A stretch of 64,000 nucleotides of DNA. Source: Streptomyces parvus (GTDB lineage: Bacteria > Actinomycetota > Actinomycetes > Streptomycetales > Streptomycetaceae). The stretch covers positions 52,385 through 116,384 of the forward strand of contig NZ_BMRY01000017.1 in the NCBI RefSeq assembly GCF_014648875.1. Direction: 5' to 3'. The translations under genes were made by a program, and so were the position numbers. Below, in pieces: positions 51,812 through 61,863 of the stretch (positions are counted from its first letter, which is position 1; every line of letters begins with the position of its first letter). The notes under the pieces are model-generated. The model was not told where the DNA came from, made no database searches, and worked only from the letters and a program-made list of their open reading frames with translations.

Positions 51812-52294
51812 ATGACGTTCAAGGTTGGCGACACCGTGGTCTATCCCCATCACGGGGCCGCGCTGATCGAGGCTATCGAAACTCGCCAGATCAAAGGCGT
51901 GGACAAGACCTACTTGGTGCTCAAGGTCGCCCAGGGCGACCTGACGGTCCGTGTGCCGGCGGACAATGCGGAGTTCGTAGGCGTGCGCGACGTGGTCGGG
52001 CAGGACGGGCTGGACCGGGTCTTCGAGGTGCTGCGTGCACCGTATGCCGAAGAGCCGACGAACTGGTCCCGGCGTTACAAGGCAAATCTCGAGAAGCTCG
52101 CCTCCGGCGATGTCATCAAGGTCGCGGAAGTCGTCCGTGACCTGTGGCGTCGGGAGCGCGAGCGCGGTCTCTCCGCCGGAGAGAAGCGCATGCTCGCCAA
52201 GGCCCGCCAGATCCTGGTGAGCGAGCTCGCCCTCGCGGAGAACACGAACGAGGACAAGGCCGAGGCCCTGCTCGACGAGGTCCTCGCGTCCTGA
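51812..52294 (+). CDS. carD: CarD-type RNA polymerase-binding regulator
   Basis: A 160-residue protein. The N-terminal Tudor-like RNAP-interaction domain (FKVGDTVVYPHHGAALIEAIE) is followed by a helical DNA-binding domain (about 60-160) with the conserved Trp in TNWSRRYKAN that wedges into the open promoter. CarD stabilises open complexes at rRNA and housekeeping promoters in mycobacteria. ATG 51812 follows GGAAGGGG at about 10 nt. It precedes ispD, as in other actinobacteria. Confidence 0.96.
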   Translation: MTFKVGDTVVYPHHGAALIEAIETRQIKGVDKTYLVLKVAQGDLTVRVPADNAEFVGVRDVVGQDGLDRVFEVLRAPYAEEPTNWSRRYKANLEKLASGDVIKVAEVVRDLWRRERERGLSAGEKRMLAKARQILVSELALAENTNEDKAEALLDEVLAS

Positions 52295-52694
52295 AACCGG
52301 ATCGCACCGGTCGTATGAATGTGCCGCGGTGCCCGCTGACCAGCCGTTTTCACGCTGTGTCGTCGGGCGCTGCGGCATGTTCGGACCTGGATCCGCAGCT
52401 GCCGCGGTATCGGAATCCGTGAACAACCGAATCCGTGTACATGCGGATCCGTGTGGAAGATCCGTGTGGAAGGGGCCGTCGAGTGAGGGCGGCCCCTGTG
52501 CTGCGTGAGCCCGATGCGGCCCGTACTCGACCGGGCGGGTACTCACGGAAGGGGCCCGGTGCGAGTCAGGGTGTCACACCCGGCTCGCTGGGCCCCTACC
52601 CATGTCGGTCGTGGAAACAAACCTGCCGAACCCCGGGACCTTCATCCCGGAGCCTCGGAACCCTCGGAACCCTCGGACCTTCGGAGTGCAACCG
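52295..52694. other. Intergenic region with iterated ATCCGTG units
   Basis: About 400 nt between carD and ispD. It contains four ATCCGTG units between about 52414 and 52468, two of them in a tandem GATCCGTGTGGAA, and further down a CCTCGGAACC-type repeat (about 52653-52682) just before ispD. No gene is seen; the ispD promoter is expected here. Confidence 0.5.
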
Positions 52695-53462
52695 ATGTCA
52701 TCGACGCCACCCCCGGCCGACCGGCCGCGCCCTCCCCGTACCGCCGCGGTGATTCCCGCGGCCGGGCGGGGCGTGCGGCTCGGCCCGGGCGCGCCCAAGG
52801 CCCTCCGGGTGCTCGGCGGGACGCCCATCCTGATCCACGCCATCCGCGCCATGGCCGCGTCCCGCGCCGTCTCCCTCGTCGTGGTCGTCGCCCCGCCGGA
52901 CGGCGCACCCGAGGTGAAGCACCTCCTCGACGAGCACGCGCTGCCCGAGCGCACCGACTACCTGGTGGTGCCGGGCGGTGAGACCCGCCAGGAGTCCGTC
53001 CGCCTCGGCCTCGAAGCGCTGCCCGAGGACATCGCCGTCGTCCTGGTCCACGACGCCGCCCGCCCGCTGGTGCCGGTCGACACGGTCGACGCCGTCGCCG
53101 CAGCCGTACGGGACGGGGCACCCGCCGTCGTCCCCGCGCTGCCGCTCGCGGACACCGTCAAGGAGGTCGAGCCCGCCGCCGCGCCCGGGGAGCCGGAGCC
53201 GGTGCTCGCCACCCCCGTACGGGCCAGACTGCGCGCGGTGCAGACGCCGCAGGGCTTCGACCGGGACACGCTGGAGCGGGCCCACGCCGAGGTCGCGGTC
53301 GACGGCGAGGGCGCCACGGACGACGCGGGCATGGTGGAACGCCTCGGCCGGCCCGTGGTCGTCGTCCCCGGCCACGAAGAAGCGTTCAAGGTGACCCGGC
53401 CGCTCGATCTGGTGCTGGCCGAAGCGGTACTCGCCCGCAGGAGGGCCAACGATGGTTTCTGA
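52695..53462 (+). CDS. ispD: IspD, 2-C-methyl-D-erythritol 4-phosphate cytidylyltransferase
   Basis: A 255-residue enzyme of the MEP isoprenoid pathway; it couples CTP to methylerythritol phosphate. Motifs are AVIPAAGRGVRLGPGAPKAL (nucleotide loop), VVPGGETRQESV, VHDAARPLV and RAVQTPQGF. ATG 52695 is used, with GGAG 9 nt upstream; an in-frame ATG at 52602 would add 31 repetitive residues. Its end overlaps ispF by 11 nt. Confidence 0.93.
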   Translation: MSSTPPPADRPRPPRTAAVIPAAGRGVRLGPGAPKALRVLGGTPILIHAIRAMAASRAVSLVVVVAPPDGAPEVKHLLDEHALPERTDYLVVPGGETRQESVRLGLEALPEDIAVVLVHDAARPLVPVDTVDAVAAAVRDGAPAVVPALPLADTVKEVEPAAAPGEPEPVLATPVRARLRAVQTPQGFDRDTLERAHAEVAVDGEGATDDAGMVERLGRPVVVVPGHEEAFKVTRPLDLVLAEAVLARRRANDGF

Positions 53463-53964
53463 CACGTCCGCGGCGGGGCCCGCCCCCGTCATCCCGCTCG
53501 TCGGCATCGGCACCGACATCCACGCCTTCGAGGAGGGCCGCGAACTGTGGTGCGCGGGCCTGAAGTGGGAGGGCGAGGGACCCGGCCTGGCCGGCCACTC
53601 GGACGCCGACGTCGTCGCGCACGCCGCCTGCAACGCGCTGTTCTCCGCCGCCGGCCTCGGCGACCTCGGGCAGCACTTCGGCACCGGCCGCCCCGAGTGG
53701 TCCGGGGCCGCGGGCATCACCCTGCTCACCGAGGCCGCCCGGATCGTCCGCGCCGGGGGCTTCGAGATCGGGAACGTCGCCGTCCAGGTCGTCGGCCTCC
53801 GCCCGAAGATCGGCAAGCGGCGCGAGGAGGCGCAGAAGGTGCTGTCCGCCGCGGTGGGCGCCCCGGTCTCGCTCTCCGCCGCCACCTCCGACGGGCTCGG
53901 CTTCACCGGTCGTGGTGAGGGCATCGCCGGCATCGCCACCGCCCTGGTCTACCGGACCCGCTAG
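53452..53964 (+). CDS. ispF: IspF, MEcPP synthase
   Basis: A 170-residue trimeric enzyme that forms 2-C-methyl-D-erythritol 2,4-cyclodiphosphate. Zinc ligands are in GTDIHAFEEG (Asp, His) and HSDADVVAHAACNALF. The C-terminal LGFTGRGEGIAGIATALVYR is diagnostic. It overlaps the end of ispD, so the two steps are co-translated; IspE is elsewhere. Confidence 0.96.
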   Translation: MVSDTSAAGPAPVIPLVGIGTDIHAFEEGRELWCAGLKWEGEGPGLAGHSDADVVAHAACNALFSAAGLGDLGQHFGTGRPEWSGAAGITLLTEAARIVRAGGFEIGNVAVQVVGLRPKIGKRREEAQKVLSAAVGAPVSLSAATSDGLGFTGRGEGIAGIATALVYRTR

Positions 53965-54111
53965 GTCCTGGGGCCCGCCGACCGGGGGGCGTTCACCCTT
54001 CCGGCCGGACGTGGCGGGAAGGAAGCGGGACCGCGCGCGGTTGCCGGGTAGGAGCAGCATCGGAACACCGGACCGGTGCCACCGACCCGCAGCGCACAGG
54101 AGGACGTACGC

Positions 54112-54516
54112 ATGACCGCCGCACTCTCCACCGAGCTCAAGAACCTGCTCGACACCCCCGTGTTCGTCAACATCGCCACCATCCAGCCCGACGGCAGCCC
54201 CCAGGTCTCCCCGGTCTGGGTCAAGCGCGACGGCGACGACGTCCTCATCTCCACCACCGTCGGCCGCCGCAAGGAGAAGAACCTCCGCCGCGACCCGCGC
54301 GTCACCGTCGTCGTCCAGCCCTTCGACGCCCCGTACAGCTACGCCGAGATCCGCGGCGAGGCGACGCTGACGACGGACGGCGGACAGGAACTGATCGACG
54401 AGCTCTCGGTGAAGTACACCGGCAAGCCGTACGCCGAGTTCAACCCGAACTCCGGTGCCGACGACCCCCGCGTCGTCGTCCGCATCTCGCCGCGCAAGGT
54501 CGTCGGCAGCATCTGA
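54112..54516 (+). CDS. PPOX-class F420-dependent oxidoreductase
   Basis: A 134-residue split-barrel flavin/deazaflavin protein of the TIGR03618 group (MTAALSTELKNLLDTPVFVN, GSPQVSPVWVKRDGDDVLIST, KEKNLRRDPRVTVVV). Related actinobacterial proteins reduce substrates with F420H2. The substrate is unknown. ATG 54112 follows GGAGGA. It stands alone between ispF and cysS. Confidence 0.87.
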   Translation: MTAALSTELKNLLDTPVFVNIATIQPDGSPQVSPVWVKRDGDDVLISTTVGRRKEKNLRRDPRVTVVVQPFDAPYSYAEIRGEATLTTDGGQELIDELSVKYTGKPYAEFNPNSGADDPRVVVRISPRKVVGSI

Positions 54517-54649
54517 AGCCCGGCGACTTCCCCCTCGTACGGCCGGAAAACGCTCTCCGGGGTGTCCAGAACCATCCCGGTACCAGAAAGTTGTCCCCGC
54601 GATCCCCAAGGGTCGCGGGGCACTGGTGTCGGCCTACTACCCTTGAGGC

Positions 54650-56050
54650 GTGACTATTCGCCTGCACGACACCAGCGCCCGGCAGATCCGTGACTTCGTC
54701 CCGCTCACCGCGGGCTGTGTCTCGATCTACCTCTGTGGCGCCACCGTCCAGGCAGCACCGCACATCGGCCACATCCGCTCGGGCCTGAACTTCGACATCA
54801 TGCGCCGCTGGTTCACCTACCGCGGCTACGACGTCACGTTCATCCGGAACGTCACCGACATCGACGACAAGATCATCGCGAAGTCCGCCGAGCAGGGCCG
54901 CCCGTGGTGGTCGATCGGCTACGAGAACGAGCGCGCGTTCAACGACGGCTACGACGTGCTCGGCTGCCTGCCGCCCACCTACGAGCCCCGCGCCACCGGC
55001 CACGTCCCCGAGATGATCGAGATGATGCGCGGCCTGATCGAGCGCGGCCACGCCTACGAGGCCGACGGCAACGTCTACTTCGACGTGCGCTCCCTCCCCG
55101 GCTACCTGGAGCTCTCCAACCAGGAGCTGGACGATCTGCGCCAGCCCTCCGGCGAGGGCGAGACCGGCAAGCGCGACCCGCGCGACTTCGCCATGTGGAA
55201 GGCCGTCAAGCCGGGCGAGCCCAGCTGGGAGACCCCGTGGGGCCGAGGACGGCCCGGCTGGCACCTGGAGTGCTCGGCCATGGCCCACAAGTACCTGGGC
55301 TCCGCCTTCGACATCCACGGCGGCGGTATCGACCTGATCTTCCCGCACCACGAGAACGAGATCGCCCAGGCCAAGGCCTACGGCGACACGTTCGCCAACT
55401 ACTGGGTGCACAACGGCTGGGTCACCCTGGCCGGCGAGAAGATGTCGAAGTCGCTGGGCAACTCCGTCCTCGTCAGCGAGATGGTCAAGCACTGGCGCCC
55501 CATCGTCCTGCGCTACTACCTCGGCACCCCGCACTACCGGTCGATGATCGAGTACAGCGAGGAGGCCCTGCGCGAGGCCGAGTCCGCGTTCGCCCGCATC
55601 GAGGGCTTCATCCAGCGCGTCACCGAGAAGGCGGGGGAGACCGTCGCCCCCGCCGCCGAGGTGCCGCCCGCCTTCGCCGAGGCGATGGACGAGGACCTGG
55701 GCGTCCCGCAGGCCCTGGCGATCATCCACACCACCGTCCGCCAGGGCAACAGCGCACTGGCAGCCGACGACAAGGAAGCCGCCGCGGCCCGCCTCGCCGA
55801 GGTCCGGGCCATGCTCGGCGTCCTCGGCCTTGACCCCCTCGACCCGCAATGGGCGGGCGAGGGCGACCGCAGCGAGGACCTGCACGGCGTCGTCGACACC
55901 CTCGTGCGCCTCGTCCTCGACCAGCGGCAGTCGGCCCGCGCCCGCAAGGACTGGGCCGCCGCCGACGCCATCCGCGACCAGCTGGGCCAGTCCGGCCTCG
56001 TCATCGAGGACAGCCCCACCGGCCCCCGGTGGACGCTGGGACCGCGCTGA
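54650..56050 (+). CDS. cysS: Cysteinyl-tRNA synthetase
   Basis: A 466-residue class I synthetase. The HIGH motif is PHIGH, zinc ligands include Cys29 (YLCGAT) and the GWHLECSAM/HHENE cluster, and KMSKSLGN is present. GTG 54650 has TACCCT (54638-54643) 6 nt upstream and no ribosome site, indicating a leaderless mRNA. A hairpin with 8-bp arms (54595-54602, 54613-54620) lies just upstream; it may end the previous transcript. Residues such as VTDIDDKII confirm CysS rather than MshC. Confidence 0.95.
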   Translation: MTIRLHDTSARQIRDFVPLTAGCVSIYLCGATVQAAPHIGHIRSGLNFDIMRRWFTYRGYDVTFIRNVTDIDDKIIAKSAEQGRPWWSIGYENERAFNDGYDVLGCLPPTYEPRATGHVPEMIEMMRGLIERGHAYEADGNVYFDVRSLPGYLELSNQELDDLRQPSGEGETGKRDPRDFAMWKAVKPGEPSWETPWGRGRPGWHLECSAMAHKYLGSAFDIHGGGIDLIFPHHENEIAQAKAYGDTFANYWVHNGWVTLAGEKMSKSLGNSVLVSEMVKHWRPIVLRYYLGTPHYRSMIEYSEEALREAESAFARIEGFIQRVTEKAGETVAPAAEVPPAFAEAMDEDLGVPQALAIIHTTVRQGNSALAADDKEAAAARLAEVRAMLGVLGLDPLDPQWAGEGDRSEDLHGVVDTLVRLVLDQRQSARARKDWAAADAIRDQLGQSGLVIEDSPTGPRWTLGPR

Positions 56051-56163
56051 GCGAACCTCTGAGCAGGGCAATGGTGCCGCCCGGCGATCCGGGCGGCACA
56101 CTGATGAGACGTACACGATCCGCATCCGCATGTGGATCGAGGATTTACAGGAACAGGTAGGTC

Positions 56164-57120
56164 ATGGCCGGGAACAGCCAGCGCAGGAACCGCCGCACGT
56201 CCAACAAGAAGGGCGCGCAGGTCGGCAGCGGTGGCAAGCGACGCCGTGGCCTGGAGGGCAAGGGCCCGACCCCGCCCGCGTCCGCCCGCAAGGGACACAA
56301 GAAGAACCGGGTCGCCAACGCCCAGGCCAAGCAGGCCGCGGCCCGCCGCCCCGCACCCCGGCGCGGCGGCGCCAAGGGCACCTCGGAGATGGTCGTCGGC
56401 CGCAACCCGGTCTACGAGGCCCTGCGCGACGGCGTCCCCGCCGTGACGCTCTACGTCCAGCAGTACATCGACAACGACGAGCGCGTCCGCGACGTCCTCA
56501 AGCTCGCCGGCGACCGCGGCAACATCAACCTGATGGAGGCCCCCCGCCCCGAGCTGGACCGGATGACGAACGGCCTGAACCACCAGGGCCTCGTCCTCCA
56601 GGTCCCGCCGTACGAGTACGCGCACCCGGACGACCTGCTCGCCGCCGCCGACGACAACCACGAGGACCCGCTGATCGTCGCCCTCGACGGCGTGACCGAC
56701 CCGCGCAACCTCGGCGCCATCGTCCGCTCGGTCTCCGCGTTCGGCGGCCACGGCGTCGTCGTCCCCGAGCGCCGCGCGGCCGGCATGACCGCCGGAGCCT
56801 GGAAGTCCTCCGCCGGCACGGCGGCCCGCACCCCCGTCTCCCGGGTCACCAACCTCACCCGCGCCCTGGAGGGCTACCAGAAGGCGGGCCTCACCGTCGT
56901 CGGCCTGGCCGCCGACGGCGAGCACACGGTGGAGGACCTGGAAGAGCTGGACGGCCCGGTCGTCATCGTCATCGGCAGCGAGGGCAAGGGCCTCGGCCGG
57001 CTCGTCGGCGAGACCTGCGACTACCGGGTGCGGATCTCGATGCCGGGCGGCGCCGAGTCGCTCAACGCCGGTGTCGCCGCGGGCATCGTGCTGTACGAGG
57101 TGGCGCGCCGCCGCGCCTGA
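56164..57120 (+). CDS. rlmB: RlmB, 23S rRNA Gm2251 2'-O-methyltransferase
   Basis: A 318-residue SPOUT (TrmH-family) methyltransferase. A basic, disordered extension (1-75, RRNRRTSNKKGAQ and KGHKKNR) precedes the substrate-binding domain (VVGRNPVYEAL) and the knotted catalytic domain with DGVTDPRNLGAIVRSVSAFG, IGSEGKGL and SLNAGVAAGIVLYE. It follows cysS by 113 nt, a common pairing, and ends at a 15-bp hairpin. Confidence 0.94.
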   Translation: MAGNSQRRNRRTSNKKGAQVGSGGKRRRGLEGKGPTPPASARKGHKKNRVANAQAKQAAARRPAPRRGGAKGTSEMVVGRNPVYEALRDGVPAVTLYVQQYIDNDERVRDVLKLAGDRGNINLMEAPRPELDRMTNGLNHQGLVLQVPPYEYAHPDDLLAAADDNHEDPLIVALDGVTDPRNLGAIVRSVSAFGGHGVVVPERRAAGMTAGAWKSSAGTAARTPVSRVTNLTRALEGYQKAGLTVVGLAADGEHTVEDLEELDGPVVIVIGSEGKGLGRLVGETCDYRVRISMPGGAESLNAGVAAGIVLYEVARRRA

Positions 57121-57135
57121 GGCTCCTCGGACGTG

Positions 57136-57190
57136 CGGCGTTCGCCCGTCGACAGGCCCGCCCGCCGGGCGCATTGACGGGCGAACGCCG
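57136..57190 (+). terminator. rlmB terminator
   Basis: Perfect 15-bp arms (57136-57150, 57176-57190) with a 25-nt loop that can pair further lie 15 nt after the rlmB stop. Confidence 0.8.
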
Positions 57191-57290
57191 AACACCCATC
57201 CAGGATGCCCGAGTTTGGCCTGATCTTGACGGGTCTCGGACACATCCGGTGCGGTCAAGGCAGTGTCCTAAACACACATCACTCGGTTAG

Positions 57291-58931
57291 ATGAGTGTGG
57301 ACACCAGAACGCCTCGGTTCGACGAGCAACCCGCCCTGAGCATGACCAAGGTGGACAGCGACCCCGCGCAGGTCATCGTCAACCACGCCAGCTTCCGGGT
57401 GCAGCTCGCCCCGGGCCAGCGCGCACGGCTGCGCGGTGCCCCCGCGGAAACGGCCCGCATCCCCGCCATGAGCGGCGCCGGCGGCGGCCGCAGGCGGGCA
57501 CCCGTCGTCTGGAGCGGCAAGTCCGCCCCCGGCGACCCCGGCGCGACGGGCCTCCTCCAGGCCGTGCGCAACTCCACCGCCGGGCACCTCGACGCCGGAC
57601 TCGGCGCGGCCCCCGGCGGCGGGCACGGCCACGAAGCGGGCGCGACGCAGGTCATCCCGCTCCTGGAGGAGACGCAGCCCAACCCCGTACTGACCGCCCC
57701 CCACCAGCCGGGACGCACCGGCCCCCTGCTGCCGCCCATGCGGCAGGCCGTCGGCGCGTACGACGACCCGCTCGACGGACCCGCAGGACCCGGCGACGAC
57801 TACGACGACGCCGACTCCCCGGAATCCGCCGAATCCGCCGACGCCCGCGCCCGGCGCGGAACGGGCGACCCCGTCCGGCACGCCTACTACCCCGGCCACC
57901 GGATGAACCTGGGCGTCGTCCTGCTGCCCATGCGGGTCCTCCTCGGCTTCATCTCCATCTACGCCGGCATGGGCAAGCTGTGCGACCCCGTCTACTTCGA
58001 CGGCGGCGAGCGCGGCTCGATGGTCAAGTGGCTGACCTCCCTCCACCCCTGGGCGGTCGCCGAACCCCTGCGCGACTTCGCACTCTCCCACCCGGTCGGC
58101 GCCGGACTGACCGTCGCCTTCCTCCAGGTCGTCGTCGGCGTCCTCACCGTCCTCGGCCTCTGGCAGCGGGTCGCCGCCGCGTTCGGCGCCCTGCTCTCCG
58201 CCGCCCTGCTGGTCACGGTCAGCTGGCGCCAGGTCCCGGTGTACGACGCCCCCGACATCATCCTGCTGGCCGCCTGGAGCCCACTGATCATCGCGGGCGC
58301 CCCCGTCTACTCCGTCGACGGCCGCCTCGCCGGGGAGGCCTGGCGCAAGCTCGGCCCCCGCTCCGAGATCTGGGACCTGCGCCGCCGCGTCCTGCGCCGG
58401 GGCACCGTCGTCGCGACCGTCGTCGTCGGCCTCACCCTCCTCATCGGCTCCATCCTCGGCGGCGCCGTCCGCTCCACCGAGGTCGTCACTGTCCCCGGCC
58501 GCAACGACAACCCCACCAACCGCCTCCCCGGCATGCCACTGCCCCAGGAGTCCACCGGCGAACGCCAGGCCTCCCGCACCCCGGAGCAGCAGCGACAGCC
58601 CCAACCCACCCCCTCCGGCGCGGCCGGCACCCCCGCCACCGGGCAGGCCAGCCCCGGCGCGACCCGCGACACCGGCGGCCAGAGCACCGGCCAGGGCACC
58701 CAGCCCAGCCAGACCCAGGGCACCGGCCAGGCACCCCCGCAGCAGACCACCCCGCAACAGCCCCCGGCCGCCACCAGCACCGGACCCACCTCGTCCGGCT
58801 CCACCAGCGGCGACCCCGCCACGGGCGGCGGCGGCGAACCCGCCCCCACCGGCGGCTCGACCTCCTCCGGCGGCGAAGGATCCACCTCGGGCGGCGGCGG
58901 CCGGAACCCGATCGGCGGACTCCTCGGCTGA
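57291..58931 (+). CDS. DoxX-family membrane protein with long low-complexity tails
   Basis: A 546-residue protein. Residues 1 to about 195 are a disordered cytoplasmic region; about 205-345 is the four-helix DoxX domain (PMRVLLGFISIYAGMGKLCD at its start); a further helix at about 368-388 precedes a Gln/Thr/Gly/Ser-rich extracellular tail. DoxX proteins in mycobacteria join a thiol-oxidation membrane complex with SodA and SseA; that partner set is not seen here. ATG 57291 has no Shine-Dalgarno. It ends at a bidirectional terminator. Confidence 0.8.
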   Translation: MSVDTRTPRFDEQPALSMTKVDSDPAQVIVNHASFRVQLAPGQRARLRGAPAETARIPAMSGAGGGRRRAPVVWSGKSAPGDPGATGLLQAVRNSTAGHLDAGLGAAPGGGHGHEAGATQVIPLLEETQPNPVLTAPHQPGRTGPLLPPMRQAVGAYDDPLDGPAGPGDDYDDADSPESAESADARARRGTGDPVRHAYYPGHRMNLGVVLLPMRVLLGFISIYAGMGKLCDPVYFDGGERGSMVKWLTSLHPWAVAEPLRDFALSHPVGAGLTVAFLQVVVGVLTVLGLWQRVAAAFGALLSAALLVTVSWRQVPVYDAPDIILLAAWSPLIIAGAPVYSVDGRLAGEAWRKLGPRSEIWDLRRRVLRRGTVVATVVVGLTLLIGSILGGAVRSTEVVTVPGRNDNPTNRLPGMPLPQESTGERQASRTPEQQRQPQPTPSGAAGTPATGQASPGATRDTGGQSTGQGTQPSQTQGTGQAPPQQTTPQQPPAATSTGPTSSGSTSGDPATGGGGEPAPTGGSTSSGGEGSTSGGGGRNPIGGLLG

Positions 58932-58949
58932 CCCGTACGGCACACGGAC

Positions 58950-58999
58950 GAAAGGGCGCCGCCCACCCGGCAGGAGGACCGGGAGGGCGGCGCCCTTTC
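58950..58999. terminator. Bidirectional terminator, 15-bp stem
   Basis: GAAAGGGCGCCGCCC (58950-58964) pairs with 58985-58999; the loop can form an extra CCGG pairing. It lies between the convergent DoxX and nucleotidyltransferase genes. Confidence 0.85.
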
Positions 59000-59023
59000 C
59001 TGTGCGCGTACGAGCAGCCGCCA

Positions 59024-59080
59024 GGCACGGGAACTCTCAAGCGCCGGAACTCTCAGGCACGGGAACTTTCAGGTGCGGGA
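59024..59080. repeat. 15-16-nt tandem repeat after the nucleotidyltransferase gene
   Basis: Three units of the type GGCACGGGAACTCTCA and a partial fourth end 5 nt from the stop codon of the minus-strand gene at 59085. Confidence 0.8.
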
Positions 59081-59084
59081 CGGA

Positions 59085-59801
59085 TCAGGAGCCATGGGCC
59101 CCCAGCTCGCGGGCCGCCTCCGTCAGATCCTTCGCGGTGTCGATGGCCCGCCAGTACGCCCCGTTCGGCAGCGGATACCCGGCCAGCCGGCGCTCGCGCG
59201 CGAGCCGCGGGAACGTGGTCCGCTCATGGTCACCGCGGTCCGGCAGCAGCTTCGTGAACGCCGGCGAGAACACGTACACCCCGGCGTTGATCAGATACGG
59301 GGACGGCGGCGACTCGATGAAATCCGTGATGTGCCCGAACGCGTCCGTCTCCACCGCACCCCACGGAATCCGGGGCCGGGCGAGAGCCAGAGTGGCGGTG
59401 GCGTCGCGCTCCGCGTGGAAGGCCGCCATCTCCCGCAGGGAGAAACGGGTCCAGATGTCACCGTTCGTGGCGTACCACGGCTGATCGGCGTCGGGCAGCC
59501 GCTCGGCCGCGTACCGCAGCCCGCCGCCGCGCCCCAGCGGCTCCTTCTCCACGACGGTGGTGACCCGGAGCGGCAGGACGGCCTCCTCCAGCCACTCCTG
59601 GAGCACCTCGGCCAGATGACCGCAGGAGACCACGGCGTCCGTGACCCCCTCGGCAGCCAGCCAGGACAGCTGATGGCCGATGATCGGAGTCCCGGTCCCG
59701 GGGATCTCGACCATCGGCTTGGGGCGGTCGTCGGTATAGGGCCGCAGCCGCGACCCCTGGCCACCGGCAAGGATCACGGCCTGCGTCGGATACGTATGCA
59801 T
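59085..59801 (-). CDS. Sugar-1-phosphate nucleotidyltransferase
   Basis: A 238-residue enzyme of the NTP-transferase family (RmlA/ManC type). The nucleotide loop is AVILAGGQGSRLRPYTDDRPKPM, with LGRGGGLRYA and the metal Asp in YATNGDIWT. It should make an NDP-sugar from NTP and a sugar 1-phosphate; the sugar is unknown. ATG 59801 is chosen because TATCGT (59809-59814, minus strand) lies 7 nt upstream, implying a leaderless start; GTG 59810 would overlap that box. The neighbours do not form a sugar pathway. Confidence 0.87.
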   Translation of the reverse strand: MHTYPTQAVILAGGQGSRLRPYTDDRPKPMVEIPGTGTPIIGHQLSWLAAEGVTDAVVSCGHLAEVLQEWLEEAVLPLRVTTVVEKEPLGRGGGLRYAAERLPDADQPWYATNGDIWTRFSLREMAAFHAERDATATLALARPRIPWGAVETDAFGHITDFIESPPSPYLINAGVYVFSPAFTKLLPDRGDHERTTFPRLARERRLAGYPLPNGAYWRAIDTAKDLTEAARELGAHGS

Positions 59802-59858
59802 GGCAGGCACGATATGCGGTGCCCGCCCACGGAAGGCGGCGCATGACGCGACCGCCTC

Positions 59859-59911
59859 CCGGACTCAGCTTCCGGAACTCAACTTCCGGTGCTCGGCTTC
59901 CGGACTCAGCT
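59859..59911. repeat. 13-14-nt tandem repeat containing a stop codon
   Basis: Four units of the type CCGGACTCAGCTT (59859, 59872, 59886, 59900). The fourth contains the stop codon of the secreted-protein gene at 59906; the other three lie beyond the gene end. Confidence 0.8.
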
Positions 59912-60319
59912 GAACTGGGCGACGCCGGAGGCGAACGAGGTGTCGCAGACCGGCCGGGAGAAGCGGTGCGCCCGGGTCGGGCCGTACTGCTCGACGGCCG
60001 CCTTGCCGAGCGCCTTCGCGATCGACATGCAGTGACGGGCGAGCGACGGGCGCTGCTCGACGGCCCGCTGGAGACCGGTGAGGGCGGTGCCCGGGTCCTT
60101 CTCCTGAAGCTCCACGAGCAGCTTCTCGCGCAGGACATCCTGCGGGGCGTGCGGCTTCGCGGGCTTGGACACGGTCTCCGAGGAGGCGGCCAGCAGCTGG
60201 GAGTCCTGGTCCGACGCCGCCCACGGAACACTGGTGACCGCGAGGGTCCCGGACAGAACCATGACGACGGGCAGGACGAGAGCGAGGGATCGGCCGATGC
60301 GGCGCGCGGTGTGGGTCAC
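59906..60319 (-). CDS. Small secreted or membrane-anchored protein
   Basis: A 137-residue protein with a signal/anchor helix (RSLALVLPVVMVLSGTLAVTS, of which LALVLPVVMVLSG is the core) and a helical extracytoplasmic part with two cysteines (ARHCMSIAKALG, RPVCDTSF) that may form a disulfide. The family is a short conserved streptomycete type of unknown role. GTG 60319 has TACGCT (60326-60331, minus strand) 6 nt upstream and no ribosome site, so it is probably leaderless. It is downstream of msiK on the same strand, after the msiK terminator. Confidence 0.7.
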   Translation of the reverse strand: MTHTARRIGRSLALVLPVVMVLSGTLAVTSVPWAASDQDSQLLAASSETVSKPAKPHAPQDVLREKLLVELQEKDPGTALTGLQRAVEQRPSLARHCMSIAKALGKAAVEQYGPTRAHRFSRPVCDTSFASGVAQFS

Positions 60320-60490
60320 GCAGCGAGCGTAGCGGCCGGTGATGACTTGGCGACAATTCGTCACCCTCGCGGGGGATGGTTCGACGCGTCCTTTCGAATA
60401 CGAGGTTGACGGGCGAGGGTGAAATGCCCAGTGTGCCGGGGTATTTGACGCCACCCGGCGCCGAAACCCAAACCCGCCGGGACCACGCAA

Positions 60491-60533
60491 ACGGCCCCGC
60501 GCCGCCGGGCGTTGCCGGCGGACGCGGGGCCGT
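60491..60533 (-). terminator. msiK terminator
   Basis: Eleven-base arms (60491-60501, 60523-60533) continue into a second 7-bp stem with one bulged base. It lies 22 nt after the msiK stop. Confidence 0.85.
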
Positions 60534-60554
60534 GCGTACGGCAGGGGAGACGGG

Positions 60555-61691
<1,137 letters not shown>

Positions 61692-61755
61692 GATGGATCT
61701 TCTCCTCAACCGGCAGGAACGTGCCGGACGATCCGAGTAGGGAGTGGTCTGGTCC

Positions 61756-61777
61756 ACTGAGTGAACCTGCGGTGACG
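61756..61777 (-). promoter_or_regulatory. PHO-box-like direct repeat at the msiK promoter
   Basis: On the minus strand, CGTCACCGCAG (61777-61767) is followed directly by GTTCACTCAGT (61766-61756), two 11-nt units resembling the PhoP repeat. The first unit overlaps the -10 box. A bound regulator would repress. The first unit is a weak match. Confidence 0.35.
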
Positions 61778-61804
61778 TTACCTGGCGTTCATGTGTCCTG
61801 TCAG
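61775..61804 (-). promoter_or_regulatory. msiK promoter
   Basis: CTGACA (61799-61804) and TAACGT (61775-61780) are 18 nt apart on the minus strand, a good principal-sigma-factor promoter. The start of transcription would be near 61768, giving a leader of about 77 nt. Confidence 0.65.
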
Positions 61805-61863
61805 TACCTCTTGGGTCACGAAAAGTGCTTCGCGAACATGAGGGACGGAAGAGCAACGAACTT

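Noticed and set aside
54595..54649. T-box or cysteine riboswitch before cysS
   Set aside because: Only one simple hairpin is present, no T-box sequence is seen, and a -10 box 6 nt before the GTG argues for a leaderless mRNA.
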